A DNA stretch of 64,000 nucleotides from Samsoniella hepiali (Eukaryota; Ascomycota; Sordariomycetes; Hypocreales; Cordycipitaceae), in NCBI GenBank assembly GCA_001455915.2, contig LNDK02000024.1, forward strand, positions 124,001 to 188,000. Direction: 5' to 3'. The position numbers and the translations under genes were made by a program. Shown here piece after piece: positions 33,519 through 44,884 of the stretch; position 1 is the first letter of the stretch, and each line of letters opens with the position of its first letter. A model generated the notes under the pieces. The model was not told the origin of the DNA, made no database searches, and saw only the letters and a program-made list of their open reading frames with translations.

Positions 33519-36500
33519 TTACCAGTACGACGGACGAAGACCAGCAAAGTTGGTCAAGGTGCTGGTAGCGGAATCACCCTCGGTTTCACGTTTTCTTTGG
33601 CCGCTCAGCTATACAATGGTTAATACAAATACGCCGACAAACATGTAGAAGAATAACGTACCTCGAGCTGAACGCCCTTGTGAACGTGCACAAGCCAGTC
33701 CACGTAGCTCTGCGCCTCGTTGTTGCGGTCCTCGACGAGGAGACGTGCAAACTCAAACTCGGCTCCGTCGATGCCTTGTCTGGCAAGCTGGATATTCATG
33801 CCCTTGGAGCCGCGCTGCGTCTTGAGAAACTCGACAATATTGCGAACCTGCGCGTTCAGGTGGCTGTCCAGGATGGGGACAGACGACGTGTAGGCGTCTA
33901 GGCTCTTAAGGCTGTCCTTGCCCTCACCAAACAGATCACTAATGAGGTTTGGCGACGTCTGAGCGTGGAACCAAATCAGGCACTGCTGTCCGTTATCAAC
34001 GAGGTAGACACCACCAGGTTCAATGCGCGAAAATGAAGCACGCACGCAAGGGGGCATTCTGAGGTGACCAGTCTCTGCATCAGCAAAGCCATCCTCGGGC
34101 TGGAGATTGTGCAGAGGAATCATGCGGGGGTATAGGTACAGGCTGAGCTCAAGAGCGCCCATGGATCGGACCAGGCGCATCTCGTACACTCTTCGGTCAG
34201 TGTTCTCAATGCCGCCCTTGTAGGCTCTGCACTTGAGCAATCCGAGCATATACATGCAGAACTCCTTTAGACGCTCAGGCATGACCAGCTGCCCGGGAGG
34301 GTGTTGTTGTGCAGAGTGTTTGCGGTAGCAGGACATGATGTCAATAGTTCGCTCCGTCAACCAGTTGCGGGTATCCTTGAGGCTGCTAGAGGTAGTCGAC
34401 AGCTTCGTGCTCGCTTCCTTGGCAAGCAAGGCAATGACGGCGTCTTGGTCAACAAACTTCATGCACGCGCGGATGCCTTGCTCGCGCATACCAGCCTCCT
34501 TGGACGTGTCGCTGACACTCGCAATAATGTTGGAGCATCGAACTCTGCGCTGTCCAGAAGCAGTTGTGTACAGAAGAGCCGACTGGAAATGAGCGTCGAG
34601 CTTGGCGTCGAGCTTGCCATCGTACGAGAAGGAAACGCCCAGCGCCTTGTCAGCATCCACGACACCAATCTCAAGATCGGCACCAAAGGTGTGCTGCACA
34701 AAGTTGCCGTGGTAGGCTGCAATCTGAAGACCATTCGAGCATCGGACCTTCATCAGCGCCTGGAAACCAGTCTCGCGCGTAACGGCATGTGCAATTTCCG
34801 AGGACAGCCTAGGACTATCGCGAGGCGCAATGAAGTTGGGGTAGTAGAATGTTTCACCACCAGTGGTGGCGGCAACATGGCCTATCGTGCCAATGTCAAG
34901 GTATCCACCAGAAGGAGCAGCCAGGAAGAAGTCAATACCAACACCACTAGCAGCCATCTTCTCAGAGACCTTCTTCCAGCCGGGGTGCTCGGTAGTATAC
35001 AGTTTCTTATCCGATTCACCGCCAGGGTGACTGCCGTCATCGCGCAGGAACAGTCTGCCAGGACCCCAGGTGGGCAAGGCAGCACAAGAGCAGATGATCT
35101 TGCCACCTGTGGCCTCCAGAGAGGCCAAGGCGGAGCTTAGTGCTGCAAGCATGGCTGGCTCTGGGTTCTTGACAGTCGAGAACATTTCGGGGAGGCGGTT
35201 GAGAAGCGACGTGATTGTTGACTTGCACTCGTAGGGGTCGACAAACAGGCCTTGACCCAGAGGCAGGAAGGGATCTTCGAGATCGGGCATAATTAGCATC
35301 TGTGCTTGATCGAGGCCGGGCTAGAAAATCAGTCAGCAGATAGATTGGCACGAGACATGCGACAAGGAGGCATACGTTGATGTTGTAAAAGTGAATATCT
35401 TGGTCGTATGTGACGAAGCCGACCTTGGCTCCTTCGGGTATACGTCTCTTTGACTCGCCGTCCTCGCCAATCTCGCCGCCATAGAGTGCAGCCTGGATGC
35501 CATCACAGAAGCTTTCTAAGAAGCCCTTGTTGAAAGACTCTTGTGTGACGTCGATGAGGAAGAGGAAGCGCAGACCGACAGGCTCTCTCGTCCAGTATTC
35601 TTTGGGAACCACAAACTCGACCGTTCCACGGTGCAGCTCGGGGCGCTGGTCACGGTCGACGCGAACGCCTTGAGGGCTCGTGGCGCAAAAATACTCGGGG
35701 GGGGTGTCATTGGGATAAGTGCAGAGGTTGCAGACGAATTTATTGCCTCCGGATCGGAACATCATGAAGGGGTTGATGTAGGCACGGCATCGGCGACAAC
35801 GAGGAGGTCCGGCCTCGCCAAAATCCAGGATAGGGATTTCGGCTTCACCAGCCTGGAGAGGCGCGAGAGGTTGTAGGAGCAGACCGAGTGGGAGACCGGT
35901 AGCCTGCAGGCCGTCGGGGGTAGCAGGGACATTGTTCATTGTCAGTCGGGCGTACTTGGGAGACGAGTTGCCCTGGTCATGGGCGACGAAGGAAACTGCG
36001 GCAGGGGGCGGAACATGCTTCTCAAAGGTGGGATAGACGTTCTTGAGGAAGTACTGCTGGATAGCATCACGGGCAGCTGGTACACTGGGGAGGTCGTCGG
36101 CGGAGACCTTGCCCTGGCCGGACGCCGGGACAGAAGCTGAAGCATCGCCAAATTCGCTTCCTGGGATCGGGTTGACGGGGCTGGCAGGGTTGATTGGACC
36201 GCCGCCGAGCGGTGACGGAGCCGGGGCGCCGTATTGTGAGTGAGGCGCTCCTTGGCTGTCGAACTGGTTGCCAAAGGCGGGAATGGAAGGGCTCCCGGCG
36301 TTGTTGAGGAACTGGCTAGCCCCAACACCGGCGGTCGGCATGCCATTGAAGGCCTGCGATGAGCCCGTTGGCTCGACAGTGTGATAGGCATGGCGTTCCT
36401 TCTTCTTCTTGCGAACAGTGCCCTGGGCATCGCCGCCGAGGCTCATGCCGCCCATTTGCGCAGCCAATGCGTCCTGATGAGGCGGAACAGCGCCGGCCTG

Positions 36501-36704
36501 GAGTGCAGGAGGCGAAGGGCCGCTCATCGGGGGAGCCTGCCCTCCTTGGTACGGAGGAGCACCATATGGCGGTTGCTGCTGGTAGGGATTCGGGGCCACG
36601 GGAGGCATAAACTGCTGAGCGGCCGGGGCGGATGTTTTGTTCGGATCGTTGGGATCGTACTGCTCGCCATGGCCCAGGGCGTGAAACTGGGTGTAGTCAG
36701 CCAT
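33519..36704 (-). CDS. sec24: COPII coat cargo-adaptor Sec24 (3 exons)
   Basis: Cargo-binding subunit of the COPII coat at ER exit sites, partner of Sec23. Exons: 36704-35376, 35320-33662 and 33608-33519. Intron 1 is 55 nt (GTATGC...CTAG); intron 2 is 53 nt (GTACGT...TATAG, branch TTAAC). Product 1025 aa. The N-terminal 200 residues are Pro/Gln/Gly-rich. The zinc finger has Cys303, Cys306, Cys325 and Cys328 (CRRCRAYINPFMMF, then VCNLC). The trunk domain starts at RFLFLIDVTQESFNKG and crosses intron 1 (DIHFYNIN then PGLDQAQMLIMPDLEDPF). Beta-sandwich, helical and gelsolin-like parts follow, with YLVDNGQQCLIWFHAQ near the end. Exon 3 (29 codons) is assigned because it restores the usual ending HKGVQLE-LSG. 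It looks like Sec24 proper and not the Sfb3/Lst1 paralogue. Confidence 0.93.
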
Positions 36705-39700
36705 GGCTGTGGCTCGTGGATGGTTGAATCTGTCTTGTGAGAGTCGGGGGAGAAGAAGGCGTCGAGCTCGGGACGGTGCAGTAGGGGCGGGCCAGGGAGT
36801 TTGGCGATGAGGGGCTCCCCGGTCGGTACAACGTGCGTTTGGGTGGCGGGTGCAGCCGGTGCTGGTTTACAGAAGGAAGAGAAAAAGTTGGCTCCGGAGA
36901 AAATGAGGGAAGCTTCCCATGATACAGAGTCCCCAACGGAACAATTGCTACAGAAAGGCGCCGGCCAGAGACAAAAGACAGAGCCGCGGCGCACACCTGT
37001 CGATATAAAATGGTGGGTAGCGACGTGTCCAACAGTAGGGACCCACAAAAATACCTATCAGCTCGCGAGCGTGGGCAGGGGCGATGAACCTTGCCAGCTT
37101 GTGCCTGCCTGCCTGCCTGTTTTACCCGCCACAGCGAATTGTGGCACAGCGGCTGCCGCGCCACACCACGCCGACTAGGCATCTGCGTCACAAGCTTAGA
37201 ACACTGCGTAGAGAGAGGTGCATGGTTGGATTTCGCGCAAGAATTTAAAGCTACCTAGGGAGGGAGGAATTATGGAGTAGTTGCCAGCTATTCCAAACGG
37301 CTTCCGGAAAGGCATCCGACGCGCAGCCACAATGCCAACCGCCAGATGACCTTTGACGGGCGCTTTGACAAACGGGATGAGTGCAGCTTGTAGGGTCAGT
37401 AGTATTGTGCGAAATGCAATCCGGGCTCTTGATTGCACAAGAATCCTGACGCACCCTCCTCGACAGCAGCCTTTGTCGAAACGCGGACATGGGCGAGTGC
37501 AGACGCAGCGCCGTTGCCATGTGCGGTGACTCACGTGACTTTGCAGCTGACCACAACGTCGTGTAAGTGATCAGGCGTCAAAGAACCCAATAGCTGTCAG
37601 ACCGAGGCCAGATGTATCCGAACTGAAAATGCACTTGCAGTCAATTTGTATATTTGATCATTCTTTCACATGGGTCTTGCAACCATTTATCGCATTAGAA
37701 TTTTGATTGAGACCTTTTGTGGGCTGTGGTGCGACTTGGCACGGATGCACATACATTCTCGTGCTGAGCGGGCGAGGCGGCCTCACACTTGCCGGCTGTC
37801 GCCAGCGGCGGATACAGCGTCACAAAGGAAAACTACCATGTGTTAAAAGTGAGTTTACTCCTCCTGAAATGCCTCGACCAACTCTCTGGTCACGATTTCC
37901 GGCGTTGTGGTGATTGCTGCCTGGAGCAACGTCTTGGTGTGCACAGCACGTCAGCGCCACGTCGACTTTGGCCATCTGCCCCTCGCACTGGCAAACGAGC
38001 ATCGAGCACGGCACCTCAGGCGGCACCGATGGGGGCCTGGACGACACGGATCTTGGGTAAATGCTCTTCAAATATTTTATCTACGGTAGTTTGAGGCCGC
38101 GAAAGGGCGTAGTAGAGAAAATCGGTATAAGTCAACTTGCCGAGGCTGTGTTGTGAACTAGACGTCGCGGTCGGAGGCGGTGACGAGATGAAAGGTGAGC
38201 TACAGGACGTGGCGGAAGGGAAGGGGCATATTAAATTGATCTGGACGTAAAATCAAATGATTTGTAATGGAATGGGAGTAGATTTGAGGAGATTCGGACA
38301 ATCTGGCGGCGTGCACTGATTGGTTGTGTTGCGCGGCATGTTTTCAACTTTGCAAACGCGAGCGGACAAAACGACGATACGAACGTCTTGGGCCATATCT
38401 CGGCAACCAGTGCAGATGTGGATGCAAAAATACTACAGGATGTGCATTTGGCTACTATATTGACTTTAAACATGCAAAAGGACAATAATGAATTGAAATG
38501 CGGCTGTTGTTGATGAGGACAATATCGAGGGCCAGTTTCGCGGATAGCTTCAGGATGGAGTCGCGGGCGGGCCACGAGCGACGAGGAAAAAGGGCGGCGC
38601 TCGCGCATCAGCCATCTCGATAGCAAAAGGCCAAAAACACATGCATGTGGGCTCTCAAATGAAAGCGACAAAAATTCTGCACCGAATTTCAGTTGACATT
38701 AATTCATACGACAGGTAGCGACAGGACAATTACGAATGCGCCCAAGAGCGTGCCAGAAGATTGGGTGTTTGGTGGCAAGGTGGGCGGAGCGGGCATACGG
38801 ACGTGACGAAGTGCATTTGGGACAGCCCATGTTTCCAAATCGCAACCGACAAGCTACTACGAAACTCTGGGGATCAAGGAGGGGTTGAATTACAAAAATG
38901 ACTCACGGAAATTGTAATGGAGGGTGAGCAGGAAGAGAAGGACGAGAGACAGAGGACAGCAGACAGCGAGGGACAGGAAAAAAAAGAGAGGGGGGAGGCC
39001 GAGTAGCAACATCTGGCGAGAGGCTTCACCCCGAGAGGGACGAAAAGGACGGCCAGGACGAGATGGACGAGATGGAACGAGGGACCAGCTCAGCAGATCA
39101 AAAGGCGAGGCCATGAAAAAGGGACTTGTGAGGTACAAGACGGAGGAGAAAGCAGCTGGGGTGGCGCTGGCCAATCAGAAAAATGGTCACGAGGCAGGCA
39201 GGCAAGCAGGGACTCAATATTCTGGGTTGCTGGACGGGGTGGGGCGGACGAAGCGACGACGAGATGCAGGTGTGGCTGCTGGTGGCTGAAGGTCACGATG
39301 CGGCGGGACACCAGTACAAACGGTACAAGACGGGCTGTGGCTGAAGCTACACCAGCGCGGCCTAGCGCGCGGTGCGGTGGAGGAAGCTGCCGTGAGCTCG
39401 CGCAGAGACGAAAAGCGGGCGCATTTCTGGCAAAATAAAAAACAGATGGCGAGTGGGGCGACCAGTACCGCTGGGAATGAGGTACCCCCCAAGTACCGAT
39501 ACCTGCCTACCCGACTGACCGGCCTGGGGCCAGCCAGCCAGCCAGCCGTTCGCGGTAGCTTGGGCTGGGCTGATGTGTGTGCGCTGCGGTGCCACAGGAC
39601 AGGACAGCACGCGGCAGCGAAAACCAACGCATGCAGCAGGACAGCAAAGAAGAGGCAGAAAATCAAGACGAGCGGGAAAAGAAATGGTGTAGGATCAAGA

Positions 39701-40069
39701 AGCAGCGTCGGGATTAAAACTACTGTTTCTTTTTTGCGGAATTGACTCGAGTCGGACAGACCACCCCGATTGATTGCTCTCTGGTTGTAACAAGTCCTCG
39801 TGCCACAGAGCCCTCCCCCCCCCTCCCCTCCAAAATGCTTGCCGCACGCTGTGCCTGCGAGCGACCTACCTACTGATTGCGGCCCTCGCCCCGCCTCATA
39901 TATAAACATCTCCCCGTTCCCTCCCACGCGCCCGAATTCGCTCGCTCTCCTGCTCTTGATCTCTACTCACGCTTCGCATTTTCCAATTTCCAATTCCCGC
40001 CTTCACTCGTCTTCCCGACTCTCTTCCAAAGACCTTCTTCTCCACTTACCACTCTCTCTCTCTCTCAAC
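36705..40069. other. 3.4 kb divergent intergenic region SEC24 / histone H1
   Basis: Holds the two promoters. Several small frames (e.g. 39214-39927 -, 38231-38671 -) are mutually overlapping and show no domain. The last 300 bp before H1 are C/T-rich with a TATA box; 36705-37060 is the likely SEC24 leader. Confidence 0.55.
39899..39906 (+). promoter_or_regulatory. TATA box of histone H1
   Basis: TATATAAA lies about 165 bases before the start codon at 40070 and is followed by a C/T-rich leader ending in a (CT)n stretch right before CAACATG. Confidence 0.65.
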
Positions 40070-40951
40070 ATGCCTCCCAAAGCTGCTGCTGCGCCCAAGG
40101 CCAAGGCCTCGCACGCTTCCTACCAGGTTTGTTTTTGTACACCCTCGGGGCGGCGCATTTCGCGTCGCTCTGCCCACCACAATCAAATTCATGTTGGCTA
40201 ACGAATCTCACGACAGGACATGATCACTGATGCCATTGCCAACGTATGTCTTTTCTTTTTTCTGCCGCTTCATGCCGTGTTGCCTCTGGCACACCTCGCA
40301 ACCGCCGGCTGGCACTTGCTGCCTAGGGCGCGCCGCGACTCTCGCGCTCAACCACCACCACCTCCATGCTAACAATCCCGCAGCTCAAGGACCGCAATGG
40401 CTCCAGCCGTCAGTCCCTCAAGAAATACGTCAAGGCCAACAACTCCTTGAACGTGTCGGACAACATGTTCGACTCCCTCTTCAACAAGGCCCTCAAGGCC
40501 GGCGTCGACAAGGGCGTCTTTGCCCAGCCCAAGGGCCCTTCGGGCGGCACCAAGCTGGCCAAGAAGCCCGCCGCCCCCAAGAAGGCCGCTGCTACGACTG
40601 CCGCCCCCAAGAAGGCCGCTGCCGCCAAGCCTGCTGCCTCCAAGGCCGCTGCCCCCAAGAAGGCCGCTGCCGCTCCCAAGAAGGCCGCTGCCGCCAAGCC
40701 CGCGGCGAAGAAGGCTGCGGCGCCCAAGAAGGCCGCTGCCCCCAAGAAGACGGCTGCCAAGGTATGTCTTTCTGGTCCTAGCTTCGCTTCATCTCGTGAT
40801 CCGTTTTGCTAACTGTGCGCCAAAGCCTGAGAAGCCCGAGACGGTCCTCACCAAGACCAAGTCTGGCCGTGTCGCCAAGGCGGCCAAGCCCACCGTCAAG
40901 AAGGCTGCCACCAAGAAGGCCGCTCCCAAGAAGGCTGCTGCCGCCAAATAA
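40070..40951 (+). CDS. Linker histone H1 (4 exons)
   Basis: Chromatin linker histone binding the nucleosome dyad. Exons: 40070-40126 (57 nt), 40217-40243 (27 nt), 40384-40761 (378 nt) and 40826-40951 (126 nt). Introns are 90, 140 and 64 nt with donors GTTTGT, GTATGT, GTATGT and clear CTAAC sites in introns 2 and 3. Product 195 aa. The globular H15 domain is split over exons 1-3 (KASHASYQ / DMITDAIAN / LKDRNGSSRQSLKKYVKAN, then ALKAGVDKGVFAQPKG). The remainder is a long tail of repeated PKKAAA-type units rich in Lys, Ala and Pro, finishing with KKAAPKKAAAAK. All junctions fall between codons. The promoter has a TATA box. Confidence 0.95.
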
Positions 40952-42829
40952 GCCAATTCCACTCGGAAGTGGTTTAGCATGGTGTCGGTACGTTCCTTTT
41001 TGAACATGTAATGAAATGATCATCGGCGTTCTTGGGGTTGCTTTTGATATCTCTGTTTATTTTACCCAATGGGCTGGTCTATGCAGGAAGGGAGGGGCTT
41101 TTACAGCGACTGGGATATACTTGTTTGGTTCATTTTTTGTGCTTTTTCGAGCTCCACGGCTTTGGAATTACATCCAACGGAAACGGAGTCGGTGTGTGTG
41201 GAATTGGGCGCGCGGGCAAAGGGGGAAAAGGGAAATACGGTTTCTACTTTCTGTGTGTGTGTTGTTGATACCTCTCTTGACGCGTGCACGCGCATGAGGC
41301 ACTACAGCCATTTTTTCACGGTTTTTTTCATGTATGACTTTCAAAAGGGAAACGGGCTTCTTTTTTCCTCGACCTGGTGGGTTGGTCGACGCGCCACTGG
41401 AAATGTAAAAATACAGGTTTTATGGACACGACTTTGACACTCTCCTTTTTCCGGTGACTTGATCGTAATGTCGCAACCAGGGCATGCACGCACCCCTCGC
41501 GTGTTTGTCCTTGAGTGACGGACCACCCTTGGCATGTCTGCGCGTCGTCGACCCCCCCGGCTGTGACGCGCCGGCGCCGTCGGTTTTTTGTTTACTTGTC
41601 CGCATCGGGATAGAGCTCGTCTCTGGTGCATTTTTTGCATTGGCTCGGATTTCCGCACCGTGTCCACCCAAAGTGCCTTGCCATTCTTTGGCCTGTTTCT
41701 GTCTGTTGGGGCCCATGTCTAATAATATCTGGCCCCATTGTCTGCGCACACTGGGGAAGCGGCACGTGAAGCTTCTGCGATGCGCCTTGCGTTTGCGACG
41801 TGACGTCGGGTAGCAATGTGTGAAATAGTGTAGTGGATCAGTATGAATTCTCATCGGCGGATGTTCCGCCATCTTTTTCTGCACATATTACTATGTATCA
41901 TGACAGATGTGCACATGAGAGCATAAGCTCACCTAACTTGCGTAGTTGGTTTAACATGATGCCATCACCAGAATAGTCTGTATAAGAGATTTCAGCAACG
42001 ACGCACTGAACCACCCCAAATAGCCACTTTTATGAATTGTATTTGATTCAAGATGACAATGATATAGTTTTCACATCACTGGCCGCGCGTTCCAGTCCGT
42101 TATGGGCCAGAATACCGTCGTGCTCATTTTACTCTAGGGTGGGCAAAGCTGTCGATGGCTGCCTGGGACTAGTGCTAAATGTATACCTGCCCCCCACACA
42201 TGCGACACGCGTATACACAAGTACCTCTTTACGACGGGGGAGCCTGGCGCTGCCCCACCCGCTCCAAGAGCTCCGGGCATTGTACCAAAGTACCTTCTAC
42301 GGACCTCAGAGGCTCAGACCCAATCGACACCAGAAGGAGGGGAAGCGAATACGCAAGCCAATGACCTTGGCTAACCGCTTCTTCCGGCGCCAATCCTCGC
42401 ATTAACGCCTTGCTGGCCACCTGCTCTCTCGCTGGCTATTTCCTCACCACCCGGCATACGTCACTGCCTGTCTTGTCTGCCAGCTTGGCCCACGAAACCG
42501 AATCGTCGCCGCATTATCGCGTTGTCCCTGCGTGGAGGGTACCATTCTGCGCTACACGAGAGCTTGCGTCCCTCCACATCTCCCTTTGGAGATGGCCTGG
42601 GGAGCTCTCTGCCCACACCGCATGAGCTTTCTCTCGCCCTGAGACACCCGCCTTGTTCATCTCCCTGCGGCCGGCTCTGTGATACTTGCCATCCGATCCG
42701 GTCTTTTTGGGGGAAACACTGTACCACATCTACCACATACTGAGCGCTTTGGCCTTGCGCGCGACAACGACGCCCACCCCGAACATAATATACAGAAAAG
42801 ACTGCAGAGTCAACAGATAAAAACGCATC
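40952..42829. other. 1.9 kb intergenic region H1 / NPF-motif protein
   Basis: Tandem (+/+) arrangement. T/G-rich just after H1 (probable 3' UTR), then mixed sequence with no recognisable gene; both-strand frames of 70-150 codons are unconvincing. The stretch before 42830 is the presumed promoter of the next gene. Confidence 0.55.
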
Positions 42830-44455
42830 ATGGCGTCATCGAATCCATTTCGCAAGTCAGTCTTGCAGCCTAAAGCTGCTGACTCGACCCTTCCTCCGCT
42901 CGATCATATAGACACGACACACACGTACGCCGCGCCCCCGCGCACGTCGTTTCGCGACCCCGAACCCAGCGATGCAGACGACGACCCCGAGCCCGAGCGC
43001 AAGCAGAAGCCGGTCAAGAAGGTCAGGGTGCTGACCCCGCCACCGCTTTCGCCCGACTCCCCGGAATGGCCGGCAGTCGAATCCATGTACAAGACCGGGG
43101 CCGGCCTGGTGCCGCCCCCGGTCGACTACGACCCCTTTGGCGGCTCGGCGACGGACGAGAGCGATCGAGATGGCACGGCCACGCCGCCATACCCGAGGCC
43201 AGCGGCCGGTGCGTTCGCGGCTGCCCCCCCGGCGCCGGGAGGCCCCCCAGGCAACCCATTCAGCCGCACGCTGCAAGACATGGAAGATGCATCCAGCAAG
43301 GAAGAGCTGGACCTGCAGCAAAGGGAGGAAGGCGAGGTCCTCAAGGCTGCCAACGCCGACACGCCGGCTCTCGATGTGGATGCCTTCAAGAGGCTCCTCT
43401 TGACGGGCCATTCTGGAGCGCAAGGGAGTCAGCCATCAGCAGACGACCAAGGGCTTGCGTCAATCAACGCAGAGGCAAATAAAATAGTGGCTGCTCCTGA
43501 GGGCACCCAAGAAAGCAACCAAATTCATAGCGACAAAGGCAGCCTACAGCAAGACCAGCAACGCGTCGTCTCACCTTCAACATCCAACAAGGACAAGAAA
43601 CTCGTGCCTCCGCCACCACCGAGCTCTCGCCACGGCAAGACCATCAAGAGCGAGCAGCCCAAGTCTACACAGCCAGAATCCGAGCACCCATCCGTGCCAC
43701 CGGAGACGAAACCCACACACATACCCAGTGGCGATGCTCTAGAATCCGCGTCGGACGAAGACTCATCGAGGACTGACTCACCCGCGCACGAGGCAGCAGC
43801 AGCAGCAGCAGCGCCGAGCAACGCCAAGAAGCCGGCGCCAGCGCCACCCCCGCGTCGCGGCCACGCGCGATCCGACACACGCTCCAATCCGCCGCCGGCG
43901 CCGTCGAAACCAAACGACGACGAACCCGAGCCACGCTCCTCCATCGACTCGACGCACCGACAGATCCCCGCGCCGCCGCCGCCGCGCCGACCGCACGCCG
44001 CGCCCAAGCAGAGCGGCGGCGGCGGCGCCGTTGGGGGGCCCTCGTCACCCTCTGCGTCGCCGTCGTCGATCCCGCAGCGCGGCGGCCCGGCCGAGCCACT
44101 GCCCTCGACGGCCTCGCCCAGCGGCGGCGCCGCTTCTTCCAAGCCCGCCAGCAAGGCACCAGTCCCGCCGCGCCCGCCGGCCCGAAACTCGTCGTCGTCG
44201 TCTACACGACGGCCGCTTGGTGGCGGTGGCGGTGGTGGTAGCTACACCCACGAGAGGAGGGAAAGCACGCCGCAACCACCGCCGCCGCCGCCGCCGCCGC
44301 GGCACCGCGGCAGCAGTAGCCCGACGCGCAAGTCATCGTCGCGCGCTGACAGGGACGACGCGGCGGCGGCCCTCGATCGCAGCAAGGGAGCGGATATCCT
44401 GGCGGATCTGGACGCGCTGCGACGCGAAGTCGAGGCGTTGCGCGGCGCCCGGTGA
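42830..44455 (+). CDS. Proline-rich protein with NPF/DPF motifs, function unknown
   Basis: 541 aa, single exon, almost wholly disordered (Pro, Ser, Ala, charged). I do not recognise a catalytic domain. Visible elements: SNPFRK at residues 4-9, DPF at 101-103 and GNPFSR at 141-146. NPF tripeptides bind EH domains and DPF binds adaptor appendages, so a link to endocytosis or cortical actin is a reasonable inference. Polyproline stretches PPPPPP near 260 and 490 could bind SH3 or WW domains. A short amphipathic C-terminal helix, ADILADLDALRREVEALRG, could form a coiled coil. The start ATG gives MASSNPFRK, so the motif is at the very N-terminus. GC-rich triplet runs encode polyGly and polyPro. 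The real function is open. Confidence 0.75.
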   Translation: MASSNPFRKSVLQPKAADSTLPPLDHIDTTHTYAAPPRTSFRDPEPSDADDDPEPERKQKPVKKVRVLTPPPLSPDSPEWPAVESMYKTGAGLVPPPVDYDPFGGSATDESDRDGTATPPYPRPAAGAFAAAPPAPGGPPGNPFSRTLQDMEDASSKEELDLQQREEGEVLKAANADTPALDVDAFKRLLLTGHSGAQGSQPSADDQGLASINAEANKIVAAPEGTQESNQIHSDKGSLQQDQQRVVSPSTSNKDKKLVPPPPPSSRHGKTIKSEQPKSTQPESEHPSVPPETKPTHIPSGDALESASDEDSSRTDSPAHEAAAAAAAPSNAKKPAPAPPPRRGHARSDTRSNPPPAPSKPNDDEPEPRSSIDSTHRQIPAPPPPRRPHAAPKQSGGGGAVGGPSSPSASPSSIPQRGGPAEPLPSTASPSGGAASSKPASKAPVPPRPPARNSSSSSTRRPLGGGGGGGSYTHERRESTPQPPPPPPPPRHRGSSSPTRKSSSRADRDDAAAALDRSKGADILADLDALRREVEALRGAR

Positions 44456-44884
44456 GGGAGAGACGGTCTGGGGGGGAAGAAAAACAAAAAAGGGCAGCAA
44501 AGTGAAGCGTAGAGCTGTCTTTTCTTTGAGGGGCGCCGCAGCCAAAGACGGCTATTGTTTCTCTCGTTTTTTTCTTGGTTCCATGTACATGGCCGTGTAA
44601 GATATAGGCACAATTTTACGTTTTTTTCTCAAACAACTCGTCGACTTAAGTTTCGAACATAGCACAGGGAATGAATCGTCTTCGACCCCTCTCCTGTCTC
44701 ATTTTGATACTTGGTTATAAATGGGATGGCTTCCGTCTATGCTGGAATAGCGCGACGCGGAGGACTGTAGCTGTAGCTTGGCCAACAGCAGACAGCGGTA
44801 TGAAGAGGTTACACATTTGCTCCATTGCCTTGTACATGAAATAATATGCAGTAAAAGGAAATACATTTGTATACAGCCTCCCTA
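44456..44884. other. Convergent 3' region between NPF-motif protein and ankyrin gene
   Basis: 430 bp with no gene; AT content rises here, at the left border of the accessory block. Confidence 0.6.

Noticed and set aside
34301..35140. 279-codon + frame
   Set aside because: Antisense of SEC24.
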